From G963691885 sp963691885 (GTDB taxonomy: Bacteria; Pseudomonadota; Alphaproteobacteria; UBA8366; Aestuariispiraceae), in assembly GCA_963691885.1 (NCBI GenBank), contig OY829843.1, forward strand, positions 4,836,001 through 4,900,000: a DNA stretch of 64,000 bases, in the 5' to 3' direction. A program made the position numbers and the translations under genes. The notes beneath the pieces were generated by a model, which ran no database searches, was not told where the DNA came from, and worked only from the letters and a program-made list of their open reading frames with translations. This document shows positions 8,908 to 17,444 of this stretch, piece by piece. Each line of letters opens with the position of its first letter. Position 1 is the stretch's first letter.

Positions 8908-9906
8908 ATGCATCTTGTAACAGGTGGCTGCGGCTTTATCGGAAGCCACCTAACGGAAGCGCTATTAAAGAACGGTGCGCGGGTCAGGGTCCTGGACAAT
9001 CTTTCGGTCGGACGCCGCGAAAATCTCGATTCAGTCGCGTCGCATCCCGGCCTGGAAATTCTGGAAGGCGACGTCGCCGACAGTGAAACCTGCAAGGGCG
9101 CCATGCAGGGTGTCGACGTCGTTTATCATCTAGCCGCCCGTGCAGATATCGTCCCCTCCATCGACGACCCGGAAGTGTATTTTTCCAGCAATGTGACCGG
9201 CACATACAATATTCTGCAGGCAGCAAGGGCCGAACCGGCCTTCAAAAAGATCGTCTATGCAGCGTCTTCTTCCCGTTACGGGATTCCCGATCAGGTCCCG
9301 ACCCCGGAAACGGCACCCGCCCTACCGCAATATCCCTATGCCCTGACGAAGGATCTTGGCGAACAAACCGTCAGACACTGGTCCCAGGTCTATGACATGC
9401 CAGCCACCGTGTTGCGCTTCTTCAATGTCTATGGCCCAAGGGTTCGCACATCTGGAACCTACGGCGCTGTTTTCGGCGTTTTCCTGGCCCAGAAACTGGC
9501 AAACAAACCGCTGACAATTGTTGGCGACGGACATCAGCGGCGGGACTTTACACATGTATCGGACATCGTGCGCGCCATAATCACGGCAACGGACCTGCAA
9601 ACGCGCGGTGAAGCATTCAATGTCGGTACGGGCCGTCCCGTATCCGTCAACCGTATTGTCGAACTCATCGATCCTGACGACACGATCTTTATTCCGAAAC
9701 GGCCAGGCGAACCGGATGTCACCTGTGCCGACACCACAAAGTTTCACGCGGCAACCGGTTGGGAAGCAACAATGTCCATTGAAGACGGCGTGAAAGACCT
9801 CATCGCCAATATCGATTACTGGCGCGAGGCCCCTGTCTGGACACCGGACAGCATCGCTGACGCGACTAAAAACTGGTTCAAATATCTGAAAGAAAAAACT
9901 GAATGA
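8908..9906 (+). CDS. NAD-dependent sugar epimerase/dehydratase (GalE-like extended SDR)
   Basis: A 332-residue extended short-chain dehydrogenase. ATG 8908 is chosen over an upstream TTG because it has GGAG nine bases ahead and begins right at the Rossmann strand (MHLVTGGCGFIGSH). The catalytic set is intact: AASSSRYG supplies Ser, and YPYALTK is the YxxxK motif. LRFFNVYGPR and the later GRP loop bind the nucleotide-sugar. Such enzymes epimerise, dehydrate or reduce NDP-sugars; the product cannot be read from sequence. First gene of the nine-gene operon, overlapping the next by four bases (atga), so translation is probably coupled to the nucleotidyltransferase-kinase that makes an activated sugar. 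Confidence 0.88.
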   Translation: MHLVTGGCGFIGSHLTEALLKNGARVRVLDNLSVGRRENLDSVASHPGLEILEGDVADSETCKGAMQGVDVVYHLAARADIVPSIDDPEVYFSSNVTGTYNILQAARAEPAFKKIVYAASSSRYGIPDQVPTPETAPALPQYPYALTKDLGEQTVRHWSQVYDMPATVLRFFNVYGPRVRTSGTYGAVFGVFLAQKLANKPLTIVGDGHQRRDFTHVSDIVRAIITATDLQTRGEAFNVGTGRPVSVNRIVELIDPDDTIFIPKRPGEPDVTCADTTKFHAATGWEATMSIEDGVKDLIANIDYWREAPVWTPDSIADATKNWFKYLKEKTE

Positions 9907-11456
9907 CCATTAGCACCCCGCGCACAGCAGAAGCTGGGCGGAAAATCCTGAACCTCGCAGAAGCGGGCACACAACTGGAAGATTACCGAAGAAACGGTTT
10001 CCGGATTGTGTTGTGCCACGGGACTTTTGACCTGCTTCACATCGGTCATATCAAGCATTTTGAGGCGGCCCGAAAATTTGGCGACGTTCTTATCGTGACC
10101 ATCACGGCTGACCGGCATATCCGCAAAGGGGTTGGGCGACCTGCATTTCCGGAACAATTGCGGGCTGAGATGATCGCCACCCTGGAACTTGTCGATCTCG
10201 TCGGCATTGTCGATGATCCTTCCGCAATCCCTGCCCTGAATGCGGTCAAACCTGACTTTTATGTAAAAGGGTCGGATTACAGGGATCCGGCGGATGATGT
10301 CACAAACAAGATCGGTCTGGAGCGCGATGCGGTGGAGGCCCATGGCGGTGAACTGGTTTTCACTGACGAGGTCACCTATTCCTCCTCTTCCCTGCTGAAC
10401 GCCCATTTCGGACTGATTGACCCTGCGGTAAAGGAGCATCTTGAACAACGGGCCGCTGTCGCGCCGGGACGGACCGTAAAGGAAGCGTTTGATCGGGCAG
10501 GTCAATCAAGGATCCTTTTCATAGGGGAACCAATCATCGACGAATATGTGCATGTCGACACATTGGGAAAGGCCGCCAAGGAAAGCATCATCGCGACGCG
10601 ATATCTGGATCGCGCTCTTTACGCTGGCGGTGTGGTCGCGGCCGCCAACCACGTAGCGAGCTTTTGTGATCAGGTCTCTGTTGTCACAGCATTTGGGGCA
10701 AATGATCCCCACAATGGCGCGGTAATCGAAAAACTGCGCCCTGGCATCCAGTTGAACGCCCTCAAACTGGAAGACCGCCCGACGGTCCGCAAGACCCGCT
10801 TCGTTGATCGCAGTTACAAGCGAAAGCTCTTTGAAGTCTATACGATGGATGATCGCCCGATGGCGTCTGCGGAGGAAGAAGATCTTCTGGCCCGACTGGA
10901 CGCGGAATTGGCGTTGGCGGACATCGTCATTGTCACCGATTTTGGCCACGGACTGATATCGCCGCGCGCCGTTGATATGCTGACAGAGAAATCAAAATTC
11001 CTGGCCGTAAATGTGCAAACCAATAGCGGGAACCGCGGCTTCAACCTGATTACAAAATACCCGAGGGCGGATTTCCTGTGCATTGACGAGCCGGAACTTC
11101 GCCTTGCCTGCGGCGACAAACACCGCAGCGTCGAAGATCTGATGCTCAATACCCTTCCCAACCTTATCGACGCGGATCTGGCAATCGTCACCCATGGTCG
11201 CGACGGATGTTACATTAAGGGGGACAAGGATCGTGTGGAGAGGGTTCCGGCCCTTACGCAAAAGGTGGTCGACACTGTTGGCGCCGGTGACGCTTTCCTG
11301 TCTTTTTCCGCGCCAATGGCCGCGAACGGGATCGCCGTGCACGACATCGCCATGGTCGGGAATATCGCCGGTGCGCTGAAGGTCGATATTTACGGACACA
11401 GCGAATCCGTAACACTTGCGAATGTACTGAAATACTACGAAACGCTTTTCAAGTAA
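9903..11456 (+). CDS. Bifunctional cytidylyltransferase / PfkB-family sugar kinase (HldE-like, reversed order)
   Basis: A 517-residue two-domain protein. Residues about 30-160 are a cytidylyltransferase-like domain with HGTFDLLHIGH (39-49), the HxGH-class nucleotide-binding signature. Residues about 190-517 are a ribokinase/PfkB domain with the anion-hole motif DTVGAGDAF (GAGD at 460-463) and an upstream sugar-binding region (YAGGVVAAANHVASF). HldE, the heptose-1-P adenylyltransferase/heptose-7-P kinase, has the same two activities but with the kinase first; here they are swapped. The pairing implies phosphorylation of a sugar phosphate and its activation to an NDP-sugar, probably heptose-like given the GmhA-like isomerase downstream. 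It overlaps the epimerase before it by four bases. Confidence 0.87.
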   Translation: MTISTPRTAEAGRKILNLAEAGTQLEDYRRNGFRIVLCHGTFDLLHIGHIKHFEAARKFGDVLIVTITADRHIRKGVGRPAFPEQLRAEMIATLELVDLVGIVDDPSAIPALNAVKPDFYVKGSDYRDPADDVTNKIGLERDAVEAHGGELVFTDEVTYSSSSLLNAHFGLIDPAVKEHLEQRAAVAPGRTVKEAFDRAGQSRILFIGEPIIDEYVHVDTLGKAAKESIIATRYLDRALYAGGVVAAANHVASFCDQVSVVTAFGANDPHNGAVIEKLRPGIQLNALKLEDRPTVRKTRFVDRSYKRKLFEVYTMDDRPMASAEEEDLLARLDAELALADIVIVTDFGHGLISPRAVDMLTEKSKFLAVNVQTNSGNRGFNLITKYPRADFLCIDEPELRLACGDKHRSVEDLMLNTLPNLIDADLAIVTHGRDGCYIKGDKDRVERVPALTQKVVDTVGAGDAFLSFSAPMAANGIAVHDIAMVGNIAGALKVDIYGHSESVTLANVLKYYETLFK

Positions 11457-11478
11457 GACGTGATTAAGAGGCTGCCCA

Positions 11479-12474
11479 ATGAGTAAACAGTGGACCATTC
11501 TGGTAACCGGTGGTGCCGGATATGTTGGCAGCGCCCTGGTTCCTGCCCTTTTGCAGGCGGGACACAAGGTGGTTGTGCTTGACCTCTTTCTTTATGGCGA
11601 AGGCGTTCTGTCAGAACACGCAAACCTGAAAAACGTCAAAGGTGATCTCAGGGATCGGGCCACAGTGGATGCTGCGATAAAAGAGTGTGATGCTGTTATT
11701 CATCTTGCCTGTGTTTCCAACGACCCTTCCTTCGACCTCAATCCCCAGCTTGGAAAGTCGATCAACTACGACGCCTTTCCGGGACTTGTAGACTCTGCGC
11801 TTGCCGAAGGCGTCAGTCGCTTCATTTACGCCTCCTCCTCGTCGGTTTACGGCATTAAAGAGGGGGTTTCGGTTACAGAGGAACTGGATCTCGAACCCCT
11901 TACCGATTATTCCAAATTCAAGGCAATGTGCGAGGTTGAACTTCTCAAGCGACGGCGCCCGGGGTTTGAAACCGTTATCGTCCGACCCGCTACCGTCTGC
12001 GGGTATGCCCCAAGATTGCGGCTGGATCTGGTGGTAAACATTCTGACCACCCATGCGCTCTCTAACCGGCGGATCAAGATCTTTGGCGGTGCACAGAAAC
12101 GACCGAACATTCATGTCAAAGACATGGTTCGCGCCTATCTTCATCTCCTCGACTTACCGGGTGAGCAGATCGATGGTGGCGTTTACAATGTCGGGTATCA
12201 AAACCATTCGCTTGATGATCTGGGTGATATTATCAGGGGAATTGTTGGTTCCGATGTGGCTGTCGACCATGTCCCGACAGATGACATGCGATCCTACCAC
12301 GTCTCCTCAGAAAAGATCCGTCATGAATTGGGCTTTGTTCCACAATTCACGATCGAGGATGCGGTCCGTGATTTAAACGAGGCGTTTGACAATAATCTGA
12401 TTTCGAACCCGCTGGAAAATCCGCTTTATTACAATACTAAAAGAATGAAAGAGCTTGGCTTCGAAGATGCGTGA
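11479..12474 (+). CDS. NAD-dependent sugar epimerase/dehydratase, second
   Basis: A 331-residue extended SDR with the glycine-rich loop TGGAGYVGSAL near residues 10-20, a catalytic serine run (YASSSSVYG) and LTDYSKFKAMCE, where YSKFK is the YxxxK motif. VRPATVCGYAPRLRLDLVVN and the segment KIFGGAQKRPNIHVKDM match the substrate-binding half of NDP-sugar epimerases. It is distinct from the first epimerase, so two successive modifications of the sugar are likely. It starts 22 bases after the fusion gene and its stop overlaps the E1-alpha gene by eight bases. Confidence 0.87.
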   Translation: MSKQWTILVTGGAGYVGSALVPALLQAGHKVVVLDLFLYGEGVLSEHANLKNVKGDLRDRATVDAAIKECDAVIHLACVSNDPSFDLNPQLGKSINYDAFPGLVDSALAEGVSRFIYASSSSVYGIKEGVSVTEELDLEPLTDYSKFKAMCEVELLKRRRPGFETVIVRPATVCGYAPRLRLDLVVNILTTHALSNRRIKIFGGAQKRPNIHVKDMVRAYLHLLDLPGEQIDGGVYNVGYQNHSLDDLGDIIRGIVGSDVAVDHVPTDDMRSYHVSSEKIRHELGFVPQFTIEDAVRDLNEAFDNNLISNPLENPLYYNTKRMKELGFEDA

Positions 12475-13444
12475 CTTGCCTGACAGCATCCCAGATCTCG
12501 CGCTCTACCGACAGATGCTGCGAATACGGATGGTGGAAGAAGCCATCGCAGATCGTTATAGCGATCAGCTCATGCGCTGTCCTGTTCATCTCTCCATTGG
12601 GCAGGAGGCGATCGCCGTAGGTGTCTGCGCAGCCTTGGACAGACAGGACAAAACCTTCTCGACCCATAGATGCCATGCCCATTATCTCGCAAAGGGTGGC
12701 GATCTAGGCGCCATGTTGGCCGAGATTCATGGCAAGGCGACAGGGTGTTGCGCGGGGCGCGGCGGCTCCATGCATCTGTTTGACAAGGCAGCAGGTCATG
12801 CACTCAGCCTGCCCATTGTCGGCTCCGTCATCCCGATTGCCGCTGGTGATGCCCTGGCGAACAAGCTGAACGGATCGAAGGCAGTTTCCGTGGTTTTTGT
12901 CGGCGATGCGTCCCTTGAAGAAGGCGTCTTTCACGAGACGGCCAATTTCGCAAAGGTCCATAATCTGCGACTGCTCTTCATCTGCGAGAACAACCTGTTC
13001 TCGGTCTATACGCCCCTGGATGAACGCCAACCATCGGACGATCTGACAAGGCTGGCAACGGCGCATCAGATTCCCTGCGCGCGGCACGACGGCAATAATC
13101 CGGGACTGGTCATGAATGCAACCCGGAACATGATCGAAAAAATGGACGATTTGCCCGGACCGGCTTTCCTGCAGTTTGATGCCTATCGCATTCGCGAACA
13201 TTGTGGCCCGGCATTTGACGATGATCTCGGCTATCGCACGGCGGACGCAATTACGGCTGGTATGAAGACTGAACCGTTGGCTACCGGCCTCGCCAAATTG
13301 ACGGAACAGGGGCAACTGACCGAAGACATGGTGCACCATATGCGCGCCGAGATAGGCGAAGAGATCGATGGAGCATTTGAGGCGGCGCTGAGCGCCCCTT
13401 TCCCGCCCAGTGAAACTGTCCGGGACCATGTCTATGCATCGTGA
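12467..13444 (+). CDS. TPP-dependent dehydrogenase E1 component, alpha subunit
   Basis: A 325-residue protein; ATG 12467 is preferred over TTG 12455. It matches the alpha subunit of 2-oxoacid and acetoin dehydrogenase E1 heterotetramers: HLSIGQEA near residue 40, GGSMHLF near 98, and the thiamine-diphosphate/magnesium motif beginning GDASLEEG and ending ICENN. Normally E1 decarboxylates a 2-oxoacid and passes the acyl group to a lipoyl E2. No E2 or E3 gene is in this operon, and the neighbours are sugar enzymes. A transketolase-like role, adding a two-carbon or longer unit to a keto-sugar, is a reasonable inference but unproven. Confidence 0.88.
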   Translation: MRDLPDSIPDLALYRQMLRIRMVEEAIADRYSDQLMRCPVHLSIGQEAIAVGVCAALDRQDKTFSTHRCHAHYLAKGGDLGAMLAEIHGKATGCCAGRGGSMHLFDKAAGHALSLPIVGSVIPIAAGDALANKLNGSKAVSVVFVGDASLEEGVFHETANFAKVHNLRLLFICENNLFSVYTPLDERQPSDDLTRLATAHQIPCARHDGNNPGLVMNATRNMIEKMDDLPGPAFLQFDAYRIREHCGPAFDDDLGYRTADAITAGMKTEPLATGLAKLTEQGQLTEDMVHHMRAEIGEEIDGAFEAALSAPFPPSETVRDHVYAS

Positions 13445-14558
13445 ACGCATAAATGAACCCGGTCCAGATCCAATGGCCAGTACCGCGCCCATAAAATCAG
13501 CGGCTGCCGCAATTGCGGAGGGCACCCGCCAGGCCATGTCCGCCGACCCTTCTGTATTCGTGATCGGCGAAGGTGTGGCTGATCCAAAGAGGGTGTTCGG
13601 CACAACCGCCGGATTGCTCGAAGAATTCGGTGCGGACCGCGTGATTGAGACACCCGTCGCCGAGAGTGCACTGACCGGGATCGCGATTGGCGCGGCCATG
13701 CAGGGGCAACGCCCGATCCTCGTTCACCAACGGGTAGAGTTTGCCCTTCTTGCCATGGAGCAATTGGTGAATAACGCTGCCAAGACCCATTACGTCACCA
13801 ATGGTGTCTATACCGTGCCGCTGGTCCAGCGTATGGTGATCGGTCGCGGGTGGGGTCAGGGCCCTGCCCATTCCCAAAGCCTGGAACCCCTATTTGCCCA
13901 TATTCCGGGGCTCATTGTCGCGATGCCATCCAGCGTGGAAGACGCCAAGGGCATGTTGATGCAGGCACTGGTTCAACAAAACCCGGTCCTTTTTCTGGAA
14001 CATCGCTGGTATCATTACCGCACGGGGCCTGCCCCGGACACGCCGTTCACACGGCCGCTTGAAGGATCCGCCATCCTCAAAAAAGGTCGGGATGTCACCC
14101 TGGTCGGAACCTCATATTCCGTGTATGAGGCACTCGAAGCGGCCAGTATTCTGGATCAGGTGGGTGTCAGCGCCGAGGTCGTTGATTTGCGGATGCTGCG
14201 CCCGCTGGGTCTGGACAGTATCACTAGTTCTGTCGCGAAGACGGGTCGCCTCATCACCATCGATACAGGCTGGACGGCCTATGGCGCAGGGGCGGAAATC
14301 ATTGCCAGTATTACCTCGGATCAATTCCAGAGCCTAAAGGCAGGTCCGGTTCGGTTAGGTCTCTCTGATCATCCCACACCATCGTCGCGAGGGTTGACCG
14401 GTGACTTCTATCCCTCAGCGCAATCAATCGTTGAGGCGGCCTGCAAGATGCTGAGAGTTGGAACGGACAAGCTCGAGGCGGCCCGCAATGAGGCGCTCAA
14501 ACGCGCGGAGGGCGCGATCCCGGACATCCCCAATCCAGCCTTCAAAGGACCGTTCTGA
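13428..14558 (+). CDS. TPP-dependent dehydrogenase E1 component, beta subunit
   Basis: About 376 residues in the beta-subunit family: a pyrimidine-binding domain (FVIGEGVADPKRVFG; RVIETPVAESALTGIAIGAA) and a transketolase C-terminal domain (VTLVGTSYSVYEALEAA; VVDLRMLRPLG). The N-terminus is uncertain: ATG codons at 13428, 13434 and 13473 are all possible and none has a strong ribosome-binding site; the first two lie inside the end of the alpha gene. Alpha and beta would form an alpha2beta2 enzyme with the active site at the interface. The acceptor of the activated aldehyde is unknown because no lipoyl E2 accompanies the pair. Confidence 0.87.
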   Translation: MSMHRERINEPGPDPMASTAPIKSAAAAIAEGTRQAMSADPSVFVIGEGVADPKRVFGTTAGLLEEFGADRVIETPVAESALTGIAIGAAMQGQRPILVHQRVEFALLAMEQLVNNAAKTHYVTNGVYTVPLVQRMVIGRGWGQGPAHSQSLEPLFAHIPGLIVAMPSSVEDAKGMLMQALVQQNPVLFLEHRWYHYRTGPAPDTPFTRPLEGSAILKKGRDVTLVGTSYSVYEALEAASILDQVGVSAEVVDLRMLRPLGLDSITSSVAKTGRLITIDTGWTAYGAGAEIIASITSDQFQSLKAGPVRLGLSDHPTPSSRGLTGDFYPSAQSIVEAACKMLRVGTDKLEAARNEALKRAEGAIPDIPNPAFKGPF

Positions 14559-14559
14559 T

Positions 14560-15669
14560 ATGAAGGTGCGTTATTCCTATCTTCCTCAACAATTCGCCGA
14601 CATCGATGATGTACTGGCCGATGTAAAAGCCTGCGTTCAATCGGGAGATCTAACACTCGGCGCAGCTCTGCAAGAGTTTGAAACGGGGTTTGCAGATCTG
14701 ATCGGCGCGAAACACGCCATCGGGGTCAATTCGGGGACGGACGCCATCAAACTGGGCCTAAAGGCCCTTGGCATAGGCCCGGGTGACGAGGTGATAACAG
14801 CGGCAAATACCTTTGTGGCAACCGTCGGCGCCATTGCAGAGATCGGGGCGATGCCGGTTTTCGTAGATTGTGATGATACGTTCTGCATGAACACCGACCT
14901 GATTGAGGCTGCCATCACGGAACGCACAAAGGCAATCGTTCCCGTCCATTTCACCGGTTATATGACCGATATGAAAGCCGTGCTGGCACTCGCCGAACGC
15001 TATGACCTGAAGATCGTCGAGGATGCCTGTCAGGGTATTCTGGCAGAACAAGACGGCCGAAAAGCCGGAACCTGGGGGGATCTGGGTGCGTTTTCCCTGC
15101 ACCCCCTGAAAAACCTCAATGTCTGGTCCGATGGCGGCCTCATCATCACGGATGATGACGAGACAGCGGCATATCTGCGGCTGCTGCGCAACCATGGTCT
15201 GGTCTCCCGCGATGAGGTTGAAATCCTGGGCTATAACTCAAGGCTTGATACCGTGCAGGCCGTCGTCGGTAATTGGCTGCTGCCTCAGGCGGAGTGGATT
15301 GCTGAAAAACGGATCAGCAATGCGGGTTTTATGGATTTGGCGCTGGGCAAGATCCCGCAGATCAGAATTCCACCCCGCCCCCCTGAATTCAAACTGGTCT
15401 ACCACCTCTACATCGTTTTTGCAGAAGACCGCGACGCTTTAATGGCCCATTGTCAAGCCGCCGGGATCGAAAGCAAAATCCACTACCCAATTCCAATATA
15501 CCGTCAAAAGGCGCTGGCCCATCTGGGTCACAAAGCGGGTGATTTTCCTGTGACAGACCGGCATTGTGACGAGATCATCACCTTTCCCGTCGACCAGCAT
15601 GTCAGCCCGAAACAACTGGCCTATATGGCTGAAACGGTCCGTGCTTTCTATCAGGGGTCATTAGGGTAA
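14560..15669 (+). CDS. DegT/DnrJ/EryC1-family sugar aminotransferase, first
   Basis: A 369-residue PLP enzyme; ATG 14560 follows the E1-beta stop by one base and gives the normal family start. Landmarks: GVNSGTDAIKLGLKALG (phosphate-binding helix), ANTFVATVGAI, VEDACQG (the aspartate that contacts the PLP nitrogen) and SLHPLKNLN with the Schiff-base lysine. Family members transfer an amino group from glutamate to a keto-sugar nucleotide. The next gene is a second member, so either two amino groups are installed or the two form a paired enzyme. Confidence 0.9.
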   Translation: MKVRYSYLPQQFADIDDVLADVKACVQSGDLTLGAALQEFETGFADLIGAKHAIGVNSGTDAIKLGLKALGIGPGDEVITAANTFVATVGAIAEIGAMPVFVDCDDTFCMNTDLIEAAITERTKAIVPVHFTGYMTDMKAVLALAERYDLKIVEDACQGILAEQDGRKAGTWGDLGAFSLHPLKNLNVWSDGGLIITDDDETAAYLRLLRNHGLVSRDEVEILGYNSRLDTVQAVVGNWLLPQAEWIAEKRISNAGFMDLALGKIPQIRIPPRPPEFKLVYHLYIVFAEDRDALMAHCQAAGIESKIHYPIPIYRQKALAHLGHKAGDFPVTDRHCDEIITFPVDQHVSPKQLAYMAETVRAFYQGSLG

Positions 15670-15675
15670 GGCGCG

Positions 15676-16806
15676 ATGAAAACCAACACACCGATCCCTT
15701 TCGTCGATCTTGGCGCCCAATACAGGGCAGAACGCGCCCAGCTGTTGCCCGCAATTGAGGCCGTTCTCGAAAGCGGACACTATATCGGGGGTGGAGAGGT
15801 CGACACTCTGGAAACGGAATTGGCGGAGGCCTGCGGCACAAAGCACTGTATTGCCCTCAACTCCGGGACAGACGCCATCCTGATGGCGCTGGCCGCCCAT
15901 GGTATTGGTCGGGGCGACGAGGTCATCACCCAGGCAAACAGCTTTGTCGCGACCGCAGCTGCCATTTTCCATATCGGTGCTGTCCCGGTTTTCGCGGATG
16001 TCCTGCCGGACCAGTCCATTGACCCCGCAGATATAGAGCGGAAGATCACGGACAAGACCCGTGCAATCATGCCGGTCCATCTCACCGGTCGCATCGGTGA
16101 TATGGACGCAATAACTGAGCTTGCACGGCAATATGACCTGCTCGTCATAGAGGACGCGGCGCAGTCGTTCGGATCGTCCTGGCATGGAAAGAAAGCCGGT
16201 GCCCTGGGGGACATCGCCGCTTTCTCAGCCCATCCCTTAAAGAACCTGAATGCGGTCGGTGATGCCGGTTACCTTACAACCGACAATGATGAAATTGCAG
16301 AGAAGATACGGCTTCACCGGAACCATGGGCTGATAGACAGAAACACCGTCGTCCAATGGGGCACCGTGTCCCGACTGGACGCCGTTCAGGCCACGATACT
16401 GCGCCACCGGTTGAAGACAGCCCCCGATTTGATTGCAGCACGGCGAAAGAACGCCGCATTCTATCTTGAACATCTGGACAGTTCTGCGATCTACATGCCG
16501 CAGCCACGCCCGGATGCCGTCGATACCTATCATACATTTGTCGTTCAACTGGACCATCGGGACCAACTGGTTGCCCGTTTGACCGAGGAACAGATCGGCC
16601 ACGGGATCCACTATCCGGTTCCAATCCACAAGCAACCGGCATATGCGAAGAGTTTCGACGAAATCCCGAACCTGCCTGAAACCGAACGACAGGCCGGTCG
16701 CATCCTTTCGCTTCCAATCCATCAATCCCTGTCGCAGAACCAGTTGGAACGTGTCGTCGCCGTCGTGAACGACTGCGTTAACGCACAAGCGAGGACCATT
16801 CCGTGA
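15676..16806 (+). CDS. DegT/DnrJ/EryC1-family sugar aminotransferase, second
   Basis: A 376-residue PLP enzyme beginning six bases after its paralog. It has the same architecture: IALNSGTDAILMALAAHG, ANSFVATAAAIFHIG, IEDAAQSFG and SAHPLKNLNAVGDAGY with the lysine. It differs from the first at the aspartate motif (AAQ against ACQ) and after the lysine (AVGDAG against VWSDGG), which suggests a different sugar position or NDP-sugar. Its stop overlaps the GTG start of the SIS gene by four bases (gtga). Confidence 0.9.
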   Translation: MKTNTPIPFVDLGAQYRAERAQLLPAIEAVLESGHYIGGGEVDTLETELAEACGTKHCIALNSGTDAILMALAAHGIGRGDEVITQANSFVATAAAIFHIGAVPVFADVLPDQSIDPADIERKITDKTRAIMPVHLTGRIGDMDAITELARQYDLLVIEDAAQSFGSSWHGKKAGALGDIAAFSAHPLKNLNAVGDAGYLTTDNDEIAEKIRLHRNHGLIDRNTVVQWGTVSRLDAVQATILRHRLKTAPDLIAARRKNAAFYLEHLDSSAIYMPQPRPDAVDTYHTFVVQLDHRDQLVARLTEEQIGHGIHYPVPIHKQPAYAKSFDEIPNLPETERQAGRILSLPIHQSLSQNQLERVVAVVNDCVNAQARTIP

Positions 16807-17426
16807 CCTTTCCTGATCAAAAGCCTTCCAGCGCAGAAGCTTTCTGCGACGATTATTTCGCGGAACTCAGTCGCGCTGCATCAAGCATCGACAGAGCAAA
16901 ACTGCAAATCATCGCGGAAGTCCTGCAAAAGGCCTATAGCGCTGGCAAAACTGTCTTTGTTTGCGGGAATGGCGGTTCGGCGGCACTGGCCAATCAGATG
17001 GTCTGTGATCACCTGAAATCGATCCGATCGCATACCGATCTGCGACCGCGTCTGATCTCGCTCGTAACAACGATGGAATTGATGACGGCAACCGCCAATG
17101 ACGGGGAATATGGCGATGTCTTTGAATTGCCGCTTTCATCGCTGGCGCAAACTGGCGACATCCTTTTCACCATCAGTGCCAGCGGCAACAGTCCTAATAT
17201 CGTCCGCGCCATGGAATGGGCCAAATCTGCTGGGCTGACCGTGATTTCACTGACGGGCTTCAATGGGGGGCGGTCTTCGGAAATCGCCGACTATAATTTG
17301 CACGTTGAGGCCGAAAACTACGGGATCATCGAAGATCTGCATCAATCGATCACCCATATTCTGACCCAATATATTCGCGCGACAAACCTGACGAATCCCG
17401 ATGAGATCGCCACTATAAAGTTTTAG
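16803..17426 (+). CDS. SIS-domain sugar isomerase, GmhA-like
   Basis: A 207-residue protein with a GTG start at 16803, supported by the gtga overlap and the lack of another early Met. One SIS domain: CGNGGSAALANQMVCDHL near residues 57-74 binds the sugar phosphate, and ISASGNSPNIVRAMEWA near 120-136 is the second signature. GmhA (sedoheptulose-7-phosphate isomerase) has this layout. With the kinase-cytidylyltransferase fusion it suggests heptose-7-P isomerisation, then 1-phosphorylation and activation. A GmhB-type phosphatase was not found in the window. Other sugar-phosphate isomerases cannot be excluded. Confidence 0.82.
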   Translation: MTFPDQKPSSAEAFCDDYFAELSRAASSIDRAKLQIIAEVLQKAYSAGKTVFVCGNGGSAALANQMVCDHLKSIRSHTDLRPRLISLVTTMELMTATANDGEYGDVFELPLSSLAQTGDILFTISASGNSPNIVRAMEWAKSAGLTVISLTGFNGGRSSEIADYNLHVEAENYGIIEDLHQSITHILTQYIRATNLTNPDEIATIKF

Positions 17427-17444
17427 ACAGGCAGTTCGTCAAAA

